From DATJYV01 sp035499415 (GTDB taxonomy: Bacteria > Bacteroidota > Ignavibacteria > UBA10030), in assembly GCA_035499415.1 (NCBI GenBank), contig DATJYV010000238.1, positions 1 through 7,571 of the forward strand: 7,571 nucleotides of DNA. The letters are read 5' to 3'. The notes under the pieces are model-generated. The model was not told where the DNA came from. It worked only from the letters and a program-made list of their open reading frames with translations, and made no database searches. Positions 1-6,153 of this stretch are shown here, piece by piece (the stretch's first letter is position 1; every line of letters starts with the position of its first letter). The position numbers and the translations under genes were made by a program.

Positions 1-28
1 AAACGGCGTTCTGGTTCGAATCCATGGC

Positions 29-1399
29 TCAGCCGGCCGCCGGAATTGCATCGGCAGCCCGGTTTCCGCTCATCACCGCTCCCTCGATCGTCGCGGGCAG
101 CCCCGTCTGCGTCCAGTCACCGGCCAGGAAGAAATTTTCGATCGGCGTCTTCAATCCCGGCCGGAACTCTTCGACCCCCGGTCTTGGCGAGAACGTCGCC
201 CGTTTCTCACGGACGACGAGAGAGTGCATGATTCGCGAACGCCGCACCCCGGGAAGGACGGCTGCAAGCTCCTGCCGGGCGATGTCGGCCAATCGTTCGT
301 TTGTCATCGCCACTAAATCGCGGGCTCCGCTGATGACGAGTGATAGATATTGCGGAAAACGTGCGCGCCTACCGGAGCCGAAGAGACGGGTCTTGTTGAA
401 GACCCATTGCACGCGCGAATCCAGCAGTGCGGCGAACTCGAGGTCGAATACCGGCCGGTCGAACCAGAGGTTGATCGTGAGGATCGGAGAAGACTCAAAA
501 CGGCGGGTATGCGGGAACACACGGGATGCCGCCGATGACGAGCGGTCGAAAAGGGATGGGAGGGAAAAATACGGGACGGCGGATATGACGTTCCGGGCTT
601 CGACGGGCGGACCGGATCCATGCACACGCACGATGCGGTTTCTTCGAAGTTCAAGTGTTGTGCGCGAAACCCCGGTCTGCACAACCACCCCGCGCGATTC
701 GATGAACTTCCTGGCCGGTTCGACGAGAATCTCGCTTAACCCCGCGCGCGGTATGAGCAGGCATGAGTCCTCGCGCGTTCCGAGGAATGCGGCCCGCAGG
801 ACGCGACGGAACAGCAGGGCCGAGACTGTGCGCGGGTTGTCGTTGAGGGTTCCGATTGCGATGATATCCCAAAGATATTTTCGCGCTTCCGCAGATTGTC
901 CCAGCGATTCGAGCCATCGGTCCACCGTCGTTGCATCCAGCCCCCTTTCGGCCCGGGAAGACGATGAGAGGAGTGACCGTCCGACTCTCAGGAGATTGAG
1001 ACGGTCGGTTATCGATAGAGAAGAGAGGCGAAGCAGTCCGCCAAAAACGCCGACCGGAGCCGGCAGCGGCAGTGCCTGAAGATGTGAGGCGCCCGACCGT
1101 GGATGGAGAAAATGAATCGAGAGCAGGGGCTGGAGTGTCGTGAGGTGGTCTGAACCGACCGTCCGCAGAAAAGCTCTGGTCTCGCGGTAGCATCCCATGA
1201 GCAGGTGCTGGCCGTTGTCCACGGAATCGCCGGTACGTCGGTCGATGAACGAATACGTGCGGCCGCCCAGGTGGTGACGCTGTTCGAGCAGAAGTACTCT
1301 CCGCCCCTTTTCTGCGAGACGCACGCACGCACTCAGCCCGGCAACGCCGCCGCCGATGACGACGGCATCGAACGGAGCATCGGAGCTTGAACGCGCCAT
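29..1399 (-). CDS. hpnE: Hydroxysqualene dehydroxylase HpnE (squalene-associated FAD-dependent desaturase)
   Basis: A 456-residue flavoprotein of the amine-oxidase/phytoene-desaturase superfamily. In the known HpnCDE pathway it reduces and removes the hydroxyl of hydroxysqualene to give squalene, using reduced FAD. Visible signs: an N-terminal Rossmann dinucleotide-binding motif GGGVAG (residues 16-21) followed by acidic E39 and the LGGRTYSF segment (44-51); the VDNGQHLLMGCY segment (60-71), typical of HpnE; and a C-terminal FAD-binding segment around LAGDWTQTGLPATIEGA (425-441). Length matches full-length family members. The ATG start lies just before the flavin fold; the ribosome-binding site is weak (a GGAT about 8 bases upstream). 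It is the last of three co-directional squalene genes, 63 bases after hpnD. Carotenoid desaturase is the main alternative, but the neighbours argue strongly for HpnE. Confidence 0.93.
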   Translation of the reverse strand: MARSSSDAPFDAVVIGGGVAGLSACVRLAEKGRRVLLLEQRHHLGGRTYSFIDRRTGDSVDNGQHLLMGCYRETRAFLRTVGSDHLTTLQPLLSIHFLHPRSGASHLQALPLPAPVGVFGGLLRLSSLSITDRLNLLRVGRSLLSSSSRAERGLDATTVDRWLESLGQSAEARKYLWDIIAIGTLNDNPRTVSALLFRRVLRAAFLGTREDSCLLIPRAGLSEILVEPARKFIESRGVVVQTGVSRTTLELRRNRIVRVHGSGPPVEARNVISAVPYFSLPSLFDRSSSAASRVFPHTRRFESSPILTINLWFDRPVFDLEFAALLDSRVQWVFNKTRLFGSGRRARFPQYLSLVISGARDLVAMTNERLADIARQELAAVLPGVRRSRIMHSLVVREKRATFSPRPGVEEFRPGLKTPIENFFLAGDWTQTGLPATIEGAVMSGNRAADAIPAAG

Positions 1400-1462
1400 G
1401 AGAGATCATCCGGCCCTGCCGTGAAGCGAACGAAACATCGTGCGCTCACGTGCTGCGGCCGA

Positions 1463-2344
1463 TCAGGCAGGGAGCTCGGCGTGAATGTAGCGGTGGAAGT
1501 TCTTGGGGAACCGGTTCCTCAACCGGAGAACCATGGCGACGAGGAGCTTCACCGGGGAAGCGAGTCGGATTCGTTTCGAGAAAACGTCGTAACGGGCGCG
1601 CTCGATCTGCAGGAGGAGGAGATAGTAGATGTTGCCCATTGTCCGCGCGGCGGAGAACAGGGGCTTGTCCTCCTCGGCGAGGTACGTTTTCGCGCGACGG
1701 TAAAAGTCATGAGCGCGGTCGCACTCGAATTTCATGAGCCGCATGAAGCGGTCGTCGTACACGCCCGCGTTCAGGTCGCGTTCGGTATATCCGAACCGGC
1801 GAAGGTCTTCCTGCGGAATATAGACCCTTCCCCGACGCGCGTCCTGTCTCAGGTCCCGCAGGATGTTTGTGAGTTGAAGCGCAATCCCGAGGTTGATGGC
1901 ATATTGTTTCGTCTCTTCCTTTGTATATCCGAATACCTCGGCGCAGATCAGGCCCACCGTCGACGCCGCACGATAGCAGTATTCCCGCAAATCTTCGAAC
2001 GTCTCGTATCGCCGCTTGTTCAGATCCATCTCCATCCCCCCGATGAGGTCGTAGAAATGCTGGAGCGGAATGTTGAACCGCTGAATGATCGTGCTCAGCT
2101 TGTTGAGAACGGTGTAGCGTGAACTGCCGGTCAGCGACAGCCGGAGCTCTTCCGTCCAAACCTTCAACCGTGCAAATTTTTCTTTCTCGTCACCCCCTTC
2201 GTCGACGATATCGTCCGTGTACCGACAGAAGGCGTAGATCGTCTCGATTGCCTCCCGCTTCGGCTTTGGCAGAATCAGAAACGAGTAATAGAAATTACTT
2301 TCACGGTTCTGCGCGAAGTCCGGCATGACGGTCGCAATCCCCAT
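1463..2344 (-). CDS. hpnD: Presqualene diphosphate synthase HpnD
   Basis: A 293-residue all-helical trans-isoprenyl diphosphate synthase (squalene/phytoene synthase family). Family knowledge: HpnD condenses two farnesyl diphosphates head to head into presqualene diphosphate. Both Mg-diphosphate binding motifs are present: the first aspartate-rich motif YTDDIVDE (D44, D45, D48) and the second NILRDLRQD (N160, D164, D168), followed by the usual RRGRVYIPQEDL segment (170-181). The N-terminus ESNFYYSFLILPKPKR is typical of HpnD rather than HpnC. Its ATG comes three bases after the hpnC stop, with a GAGGAAGG Shine-Dalgarno inside the end of hpnC, so the two are very likely co-transcribed and translationally coupled. 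Phytoene synthase is the alternative in this fold; the hpnC-hpnE context makes it unlikely. Confidence 0.93.
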   Translation of the reverse strand: MGIATVMPDFAQNRESNFYYSFLILPKPKREAIETIYAFCRYTDDIVDEGGDEKEKFARLKVWTEELRLSLTGSSRYTVLNKLSTIIQRFNIPLQHFYDLIGGMEMDLNKRRYETFEDLREYCYRAASTVGLICAEVFGYTKEETKQYAINLGIALQLTNILRDLRQDARRGRVYIPQEDLRRFGYTERDLNAGVYDDRFMRLMKFECDRAHDFYRRAKTYLAEEDKPLFSAARTMGNIYYLLLLQIERARYDVFSKRIRLASPVKLLVAMVLRLRNRFPKNFHRYIHAELPA

Positions 2345-2347
2345 CGG

Positions 2348-3247
2348 TCAGCCCTTCCTCATATTTCTTCGTTCGGAAAGTGCGCGGGTAACCACCAGCC
2401 CCTTATCCCAGAGGGTTAACGTCGGACGGCGCGAGAGGACGTTGAATCCGTTGTTGCGGATCTTCTCCAGGATCCTCCGCCCGCCGTGCCAGATCAGTGC
2501 GAGCTCAAGCCGGAGCTCGTCCCCCACTCTCTCGAGAAGCGGTCTTCCCGCCTCAAAAAGCCGGTCTGTCCTGGAGAGCTCGAAGTTCATCATTTCTGCG
2601 AACGAACCGTTAAACTCGCCCCGCATCAGCTGCTCGTACGTGTAGCCGAACGTCGAGAGATCCTCCGCGGGCATGTAGATGCGACCCTGCCTTGCGTCGA
2701 GGCCAACGTCCTGCCAGAAATTCGTCAGCTGGAGGGCGGTACAGAGACTGTCCGAGAGTTTGAACAGCTCTTCGTCTTGATAATCGAAGATGCTCAGGAC
2801 GATGCGGCCGACGGGATTGGCCGAGTTCGAGCAATAGCGGAGGAGTGATTCGTATGAATCGTGTCGATGGACGGTGACGTCCGACCGGAAGGCATCGAGG
2901 AGATCCTGGAACAGCTCGCGGGGAATGCGGCAATGACGGGATGTTTCACCGAGAGCGATGAAGACGGGGTGGGATGACGAGCCGTCGAAGCATTGGTCGA
3001 GGTGTTCCTGCCAGCGCGAGAGGTTGTCGATTCGCTCCGCGACCGTGGAGCCGGGTGCATCCGCGAAATCGTCGGCGATGCGGGCGAAGGCGTAGACGGA
3101 ACAGATGAATTTGCGCTTATCCTTCGGGACGAAAAGCGACGCGACGGGAAAATTTTCGTAGTGCTTGGATGTCAGCCGTTCGCAGAAGCGATAGCTCGAT
3201 TCAATGTCCCACGGACCGACGGCGGTATGGAGTTCGCGTGTGAGCAA
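2348..3247 (-). CDS. hpnC: Hydroxysqualene synthase HpnC
   Basis: A 299-residue member of the squalene/phytoene synthase family. In the HpnCDE pathway HpnC converts presqualene diphosphate to hydroxysqualene. Evidence: HYENFPVASLFVP near the N-terminus (29-41), a hallmark of HpnC; the first aspartate motif ADDFAD (D59, D60, D63); the second motif NFWQDVGLD (N176, D180, D184), where the NFWQD form distinguishes HpnC from HpnD; and QGRIYMPAEDL (187-197). The reading frame opens with TTG at 3247. No in-frame ATG or GTG was found near this position, and the residues from 12 on (PWDIESSYRFCERL) are conserved-looking, so the TTG is the best start even though no Shine-Dalgarno sequence precedes it. 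First gene of the hpnCDE unit; stop TGA three bases before hpnD. Confidence 0.92.
   Translation of the reverse strand: MLTRELHTAVGPWDIESSYRFCERLTSKHYENFPVASLFVPKDKRKFICSVYAFARIADDFADAPGSTVAERIDNLSRWQEHLDQCFDGSSSHPVFIALGETSRHCRIPRELFQDLLDAFRSDVTVHRHDSYESLLRYCSNSANPVGRIVLSIFDYQDEELFKLSDSLCTALQLTNFWQDVGLDARQGRIYMPAEDLSTFGYTYEQLMRGEFNGSFAEMMNFELSRTDRLFEAGRPLLERVGDELRLELALIWHGGRRILEKIRNNGFNVLSRRPTLTLWDKGLVVTRALSERRNMRKG
2353..2360 (-). promoter_or_regulatory. Ribosome-binding site of hpnD
   Basis: GAGGAAGG on the minus strand, eight bases before the hpnD ATG and lying within the last codons of hpnC. It supports the chosen start and coupling of hpnD translation to hpnC. Confidence 0.7.
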
Positions 3248-3307
3248 GCAACACGGAGAAATGAGGAGACAATATGTTGAATGGGGCGGGGAAAAGCAAG
3301 GCTGGGG

Positions 3308-3338
3308 AAAATAGCTGCCGGCGATTAGCGGTTGGCAA
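3308..3338 (-). promoter_or_regulatory. Weak candidate sigma70-like promoter for hpnCDE
   Basis: Read on the minus strand: TTGCCA (3338-3333, five of six matches to TTGACA), a 19-base spacer, then TATTTT (3313-3308, four of six to TATAAT), about 60 bases before the hpnC start. The spacer is longer than the optimum and such matches occur by chance; the call rests mainly on its position in the only gap before the operon. Confidence 0.2.
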
Positions 3339-3415
3339 CGAGCGGAAAAGAGATGACGAGAGCCTGGGCCTGATGGCTCACCCCTAACCCCCCAAAGCGA
3401 TCACCCAATCGCCTT

Positions 3416-3471
3416 CCTAACTTTCAACTTCCAACTTACAACCTTCAAATCCTAACCTCTGATTTCTGCTC
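3416..3471. repeat. Degenerate heptanucleotide tandem array, eight units
   Basis: Eight contiguous 7-base units can be laid in register without gaps. The first six fit YYYAACY closely (for example CCTAACT, TTCAACT, TCCAACT, CCTAACC) with one substitution in some units; the last two (TCTGATT, TCTGCTC) are more diverged. The strand is pyrimidine-biased with an AA dinucleotide every seven bases. It begins 12 bases beyond the cyclase stop codon and lies entirely in non-coding sequence. It may be a short tandem repeat relic or an unrecognised regulatory or transcription-end element. Confidence 0.6.
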
Positions 3472-3482
3472 CCCCATTGCTC

Positions 3483-5459
3483 TCAACTCATCCCTTCCCC
3501 CTCCACCGGCACTTCGTAGACCTTGATCGGCTTGTCGAGCCCCTTCACCATGATCGGCTCGAGTGGTTTCGTGGTAACTGCGTCTTTCACCAACTCGTAC
3601 GTCCGCTGTGAAATCATGATCCCCTCCACCGGAGCATTCGATTCCAGGCGCTGCGCAAGATTGACGTCGGACCCCAGAACGGTGTACGACAATCGTCTCG
3701 CTGACCCCATGTTGCCGACAACGACGGGGCCGCTGTTAATTCCAACCCGAATTTTCAGCGGAAAGAGGCCGGTCGTTTCCCAGCGGGCCTTGAGCTCGCG
3801 GCATTTTTTCTGCATCTCGATCGCCGCCCGGACGCATCGGACCGCGTGGTCGGACTGCGGCTCCGGGTCGCCGAAGAATACCATCAATCCATCCCCGATG
3901 AATTTGTCGACCGTCCCCTCGTACTTGAAGACGATATCCACCATCGCTTCAAAGTATTCGTTCAGCATCTTTTGGATCTGGTCGGGGGTCATCGTCGACG
4001 AGTATGTCGTAAAGCTCTTGATATCGCTGAAGAGGATCGTCAATTCCTTCTTCTGTCCTGCGGCGTAAATGAGCTCCGGGTTTGCCATGATCCGCTTGAC
4101 GACGGCCGGCGGGAAGTATGCCTCGAACGAGCGCTGCAGCGATGCCTTCTCTTTTTGTTCGTTCAGATAGCGGTGGCCGACGATCGCCGCGATGGCAAGG
4201 ACGATCATGAACGCGGGACGAACGACGTTGACAATGACCTCTGCGTAGAGAAAGAGGGCTGCGGCGCTGAGCAGAAATCCCGCCAGGACCACGAGACCGC
4301 CGACCCACAACCCGTTCGACGAGAGGCTCAACGACATCCACGCCACGAAGGCCATGAGCACGACCTCGATGAGGAGCATTTCCGTGCCGGACAGTTCCCG
4401 GAGAAAATTTTCCGTCAGGATGCTGTGGAGAACATTCGCGTGGAGACCGCTCAGGGGATACTCGCTTTCGAGCGGGACGGGGCGGACGTCCGCGGAGCCG
4501 GTGCTGACCTCGGAGACGATGACGATTTTTCCTTTGAGCTCATCGGAGAGAAGGTCGATCTCATCCCGGTCATCCGCGGCTGCGAGGATGGTGGCAAAGT
4601 CGTAGTGTTTCATCCTATCCCACCTGCCGACGTAGTTGACGACGATGTTTCCGCGGTTATCGATGGGAATGACGATGTCGTGCGGAGGCGCGTCGGGCCG
4701 ATGTGCGCCTTTCAAAGTGACGCTCCTCCCGGGGTTGACGATGATGCCGTCGGGGCCGACATGGAGATAGTCGCAGATCGCGCGGAGGGCAAAACTCGGA
4801 TAGAGTGCGCCGTTAAATTTCACGAGGAGCGGCGTCCGGCGGAAAACGCCGTCGCGGTCCGGCCTCTGGCTCAGGTAGCCGAGCCCGCGCGATGCGCGCG
4901 CGAGCGGCGTGAGCGTCACGAGCTCCGGGACGCCCGTGTAAAAATCTTCCGCATCGCCGTCCACATGGACGTTCCATTTCGTCTCGTTGAGATAGTCGAT
5001 GATGTCCCCCTTGAGGGGCGATTCAATGAGAGAATCGTTCTCCGTTGTCAGCCGGAAAGCCAGGCCGTAGTACACGTTCCGAGCGGCGGCGGTTGCCGCG
5101 AAGAACATGCTGTCCTCGGCAGTGTTTGTCCGTGCGGGGTAGATGTAATCCCACAACTGCGCCGCGACCCCGGCTTGACCGAGGACGGAAACGACCCGTG
5201 CGTAATGGGAGCGGTTGAGGTAAAAATTCCGCATCGCCTCGATGCTCCTGTCGGTCAGGTCCACCTGGACGACGGTGCTATCGTACGGAACGCGGAAGGC
5301 CGACGAGTTGGCGCGAAAGACGAAGATTTGGTCGACGGTTTGCGCGTTCCATGTTTCGAACACGCTGGGGAGGAGCCAAAAGAGCAGATGGACAACGACG
5401 AGCGAGGTCACGACCAGCAAGGTCGTGACCCGGAGCGTTCGCCTGCTACTGGTGGTCAA
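3483..5459 (-). CDS. CHASE2-domain transmembrane adenylate cyclase (class III)
   Basis: Predicted inner-membrane sensor that makes cAMP from ATP; 658 residues from the TTG at 5459. Order: short basic N-terminus, first membrane helix (about 10-32), extracytoplasmic CHASE2 sensor (about 35-353), three membrane helices (about 360-380, 383-408, 413-430), a linker, and a cytoplasmic class III cyclase domain (about 470-650). Catalytic residues appear complete: metal-binding D479 (FSDIKSF) and D523 (IGDG), adenine-selecting K519 and T593 (YTVLG; the Lys/Thr pair of class IIIb), and N600 and R604 for transition-state binding. The open frame extends upstream to an ATG at 5600, but that would overlap the preceding gene by 155 bases; an ATG at 5519 (74-base overlap, GAGG seven bases ahead) is a second option. 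The TTG gives a 14-base overlap with the DUF4384 gene and starts just ahead of the first membrane helix. Function firm, start uncertain. Confidence 0.92.
   Translation of the reverse strand: MTTSSRRTLRVTTLLVVTSLVVVHLLFWLLPSVFETWNAQTVDQIFVFRANSSAFRVPYDSTVVQVDLTDRSIEAMRNFYLNRSHYARVVSVLGQAGVAAQLWDYIYPARTNTAEDSMFFAATAAARNVYYGLAFRLTTENDSLIESPLKGDIIDYLNETKWNVHVDGDAEDFYTGVPELVTLTPLARASRGLGYLSQRPDRDGVFRRTPLLVKFNGALYPSFALRAICDYLHVGPDGIIVNPGRSVTLKGAHRPDAPPHDIVIPIDNRGNIVVNYVGRWDRMKHYDFATILAAADDRDEIDLLSDELKGKIVIVSEVSTGSADVRPVPLESEYPLSGLHANVLHSILTENFLRELSGTEMLLIEVVLMAFVAWMSLSLSSNGLWVGGLVVLAGFLLSAAALFLYAEVIVNVVRPAFMIVLAIAAIVGHRYLNEQKEKASLQRSFEAYFPPAVVKRIMANPELIYAAGQKKELTILFSDIKSFTTYSSTMTPDQIQKMLNEYFEAMVDIVFKYEGTVDKFIGDGLMVFFGDPEPQSDHAVRCVRAAIEMQKKCRELKARWETTGLFPLKIRVGINSGPVVVGNMGSARRLSYTVLGSDVNLAQRLESNAPVEGIMISQRTYELVKDAVTTKPLEPIMVKGLDKPIKVYEVPVEGEGMS
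5406..5430 (-). other. Perfect 10-bp hairpin at the start of the cyclase gene
   Basis: GGTCACGACC (5406-5415) and GGTCGTGACC (5421-5430) are exact reverse complements around a five-base loop. On the transcribed strand the hairpin begins about 26 bases after the TTG start of the cyclase and 15 bases past the DUF4384 stop, within the codons of the first membrane helix. No T-run follows, so it is not a classical terminator. It may influence translation or RNA stability between the two genes, or be a by-product of Val/Thr-rich coding. Confidence 0.55.
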
Positions 5460-6141
5460 TGGTAAAGGTTTTGCTGTAGAAGTTGTTCGCGGAAATCTGC
5501 GTGGCGATCGTGGCAACATCGGGGCGCCTCGACTCCTCGGCTTTTTCGAGTCCGCGGACGTTCCCTCCGATGGTGATCGGTTTCTCTGCCAGCGTCGCAA
5601 AATTCTTGTAGTGCTTCTTCACGTTGCGAATCTCTGCGACGACGTCCTTTCCCATATCATCCTTCTTCGAGGCGTCGGCGGAGAGGTAGTTGCCGATCTT
5701 CGCTTCGAGGTCGAGCAAACGGTCGGCGGAAGCGAGCACATAGAATGTCTCGCGGCCTGTCGCATTGTCAAGCGCATCCCACGAGCGGCCCTTCGGAATA
5801 TAATAGTTCTTCCCGGTCTTGTAGTCCGTCGCGAACTGCTTGATCTCATACGGAAAGAGGAGTGTCACTTCCCCCTTGGCGCCGACATGAAGTACATAGA
5901 CATAGCATTCCTTGGTCAGCTGGACGAACAGCTTCACCTGGTCGCCGCTGTGGAGCACGGTGTCCTTGGTGACCGACACGAATTTCTTCGCCCCCTCATC
6001 TCCGACCATCGCGCCGAACGCCCACTGGAAGGCGACGTTTTCATCGGACGACGCTTGCTGGCCTCCGCCCGTTTGTGCCGGCGCGAGCCGGGGGATCAAG
6101 AGAAGCGCGAACAGAATTCCAAACGCACGATGAAGTTTCAT
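5446..6141 (-). CDS. Exported DUF4384-domain protein
   Basis: A 231-residue protein with a clear Sec signal peptide: basic start MKLHR, hydrophobic core (7-16) and a likely signal peptidase I site after APA at 20-22 (no lipobox cysteine). The mature part carries a DUF4384 domain at about 58-145: DTVLHSGDQVKLFVQ, then VYVLHVGAKGEVTLLFPYE, then the YYIPKGRSWD and ETFYVLAS segments. The remainder (about 146-231) is charged, probably helical, with no motif I recognise. The molecular role of DUF4384 is not established; the domain is often seen fused or adjacent to caspase-like proteases. Here it sits 12 bases after a caspase gene and overlaps the cyclase gene, so I infer a periplasmic partner of one or both. 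ATG start preceded by GAGGG at six bases. Confidence 0.88.
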   Translation of the reverse strand: MKLHRAFGILFALLLIPRLAPAQTGGGQQASSDENVAFQWAFGAMVGDEGAKKFVSVTKDTVLHSGDQVKLFVQLTKECYVYVLHVGAKGEVTLLFPYEIKQFATDYKTGKNYYIPKGRSWDALDNATGRETFYVLASADRLLDLEAKIGNYLSADASKKDDMGKDVVAEIRNVKKHYKNFATLAEKPITIGGNVRGLEKAEESRRPDVATIATQISANNFYSKTFTIDHQ

Positions 6142-6147
6142 GACGGT

Positions 6148-6152
6148 CCCTC
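6148..6152 (-). promoter_or_regulatory. Ribosome-binding site of the DUF4384 gene
   Basis: GAGGG on the minus strand, six bases before the ATG and lying between the caspase stop codon and the DUF4384 start. It confirms that start, just ahead of the signal peptide. Confidence 0.7.
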
Positions 6153-6153
6153 G

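Larger units (their letters stand above)
3248..3482. other. Intergenic region between the cyclase gene and hpnC
   Basis: 235 bases with no credible gene on either strand; it is the only sizeable gap in the window. It contains a heptad tandem array next to the cyclase stop (3416-3471), a C-rich stretch (about 3380-3395), a weak GAGCC/GGCTC stem with ten-base loop at 3360-3379 that lacks a following T-run, and a candidate promoter nearer hpnC. The break separates the signalling genes from the squalene genes and is the likely place for transcription of hpnCDE to start. Confidence 0.7.

Noticed and set aside
24..1079. Plus-strand open frame of 351 codons opposite hpnE
   Set aside because: Antisense shadow of a well-supported flavoprotein gene; the product is Arg/Ser-rich with no domain signal.
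1400..1462. Possible small gene or regulatory element between hpnD and hpnE
   Set aside because: Only 63 bases, no plausible frame with a start and ribosome-binding site, and only a three-pair inverted repeat; treated as a plain operon spacer.
1421..2122. Plus-strand open frame of 233 codons opposite hpnD
   Set aside because: Antisense to a gene whose aspartate motifs are unmistakable; no motif in the shadow product.
2500..2519. Seven-base inverted repeat CGAGCTC/GAGCTCG within hpnC
   Set aside because: Explained by two Glu-Leu codon pairs in a helix; no positional reason for a regulatory role.
3360..3379. Possible terminator hairpin (GAGCC/GGCTC) after the cyclase gene
   Set aside because: Only five pairs with a ten-base loop and no T-run directly after it on the transcribed strand; about 100 bases past the stop.
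4482..4493. 12-base palindrome GCGGACGTCCGC in the cyclase gene
   Set aside because: Mid-gene, single copy, and of a length that GC-rich coding sequence readily produces by chance.
4886..4904. Alternating GC run that could favour Z-DNA
   Set aside because: Interrupted by a GAT and fully explained by Ala/Arg codons in the CHASE2 region.
3846..5465. Long plus-strand open frame of 539 codons opposite the cyclase gene
   Set aside because: It lies wholly antisense to a gene with a full set of CHASE2 and cyclase motifs, its translation is charged and low in recognisable structure, and long antisense frames are expected in GC-rich coding DNA.
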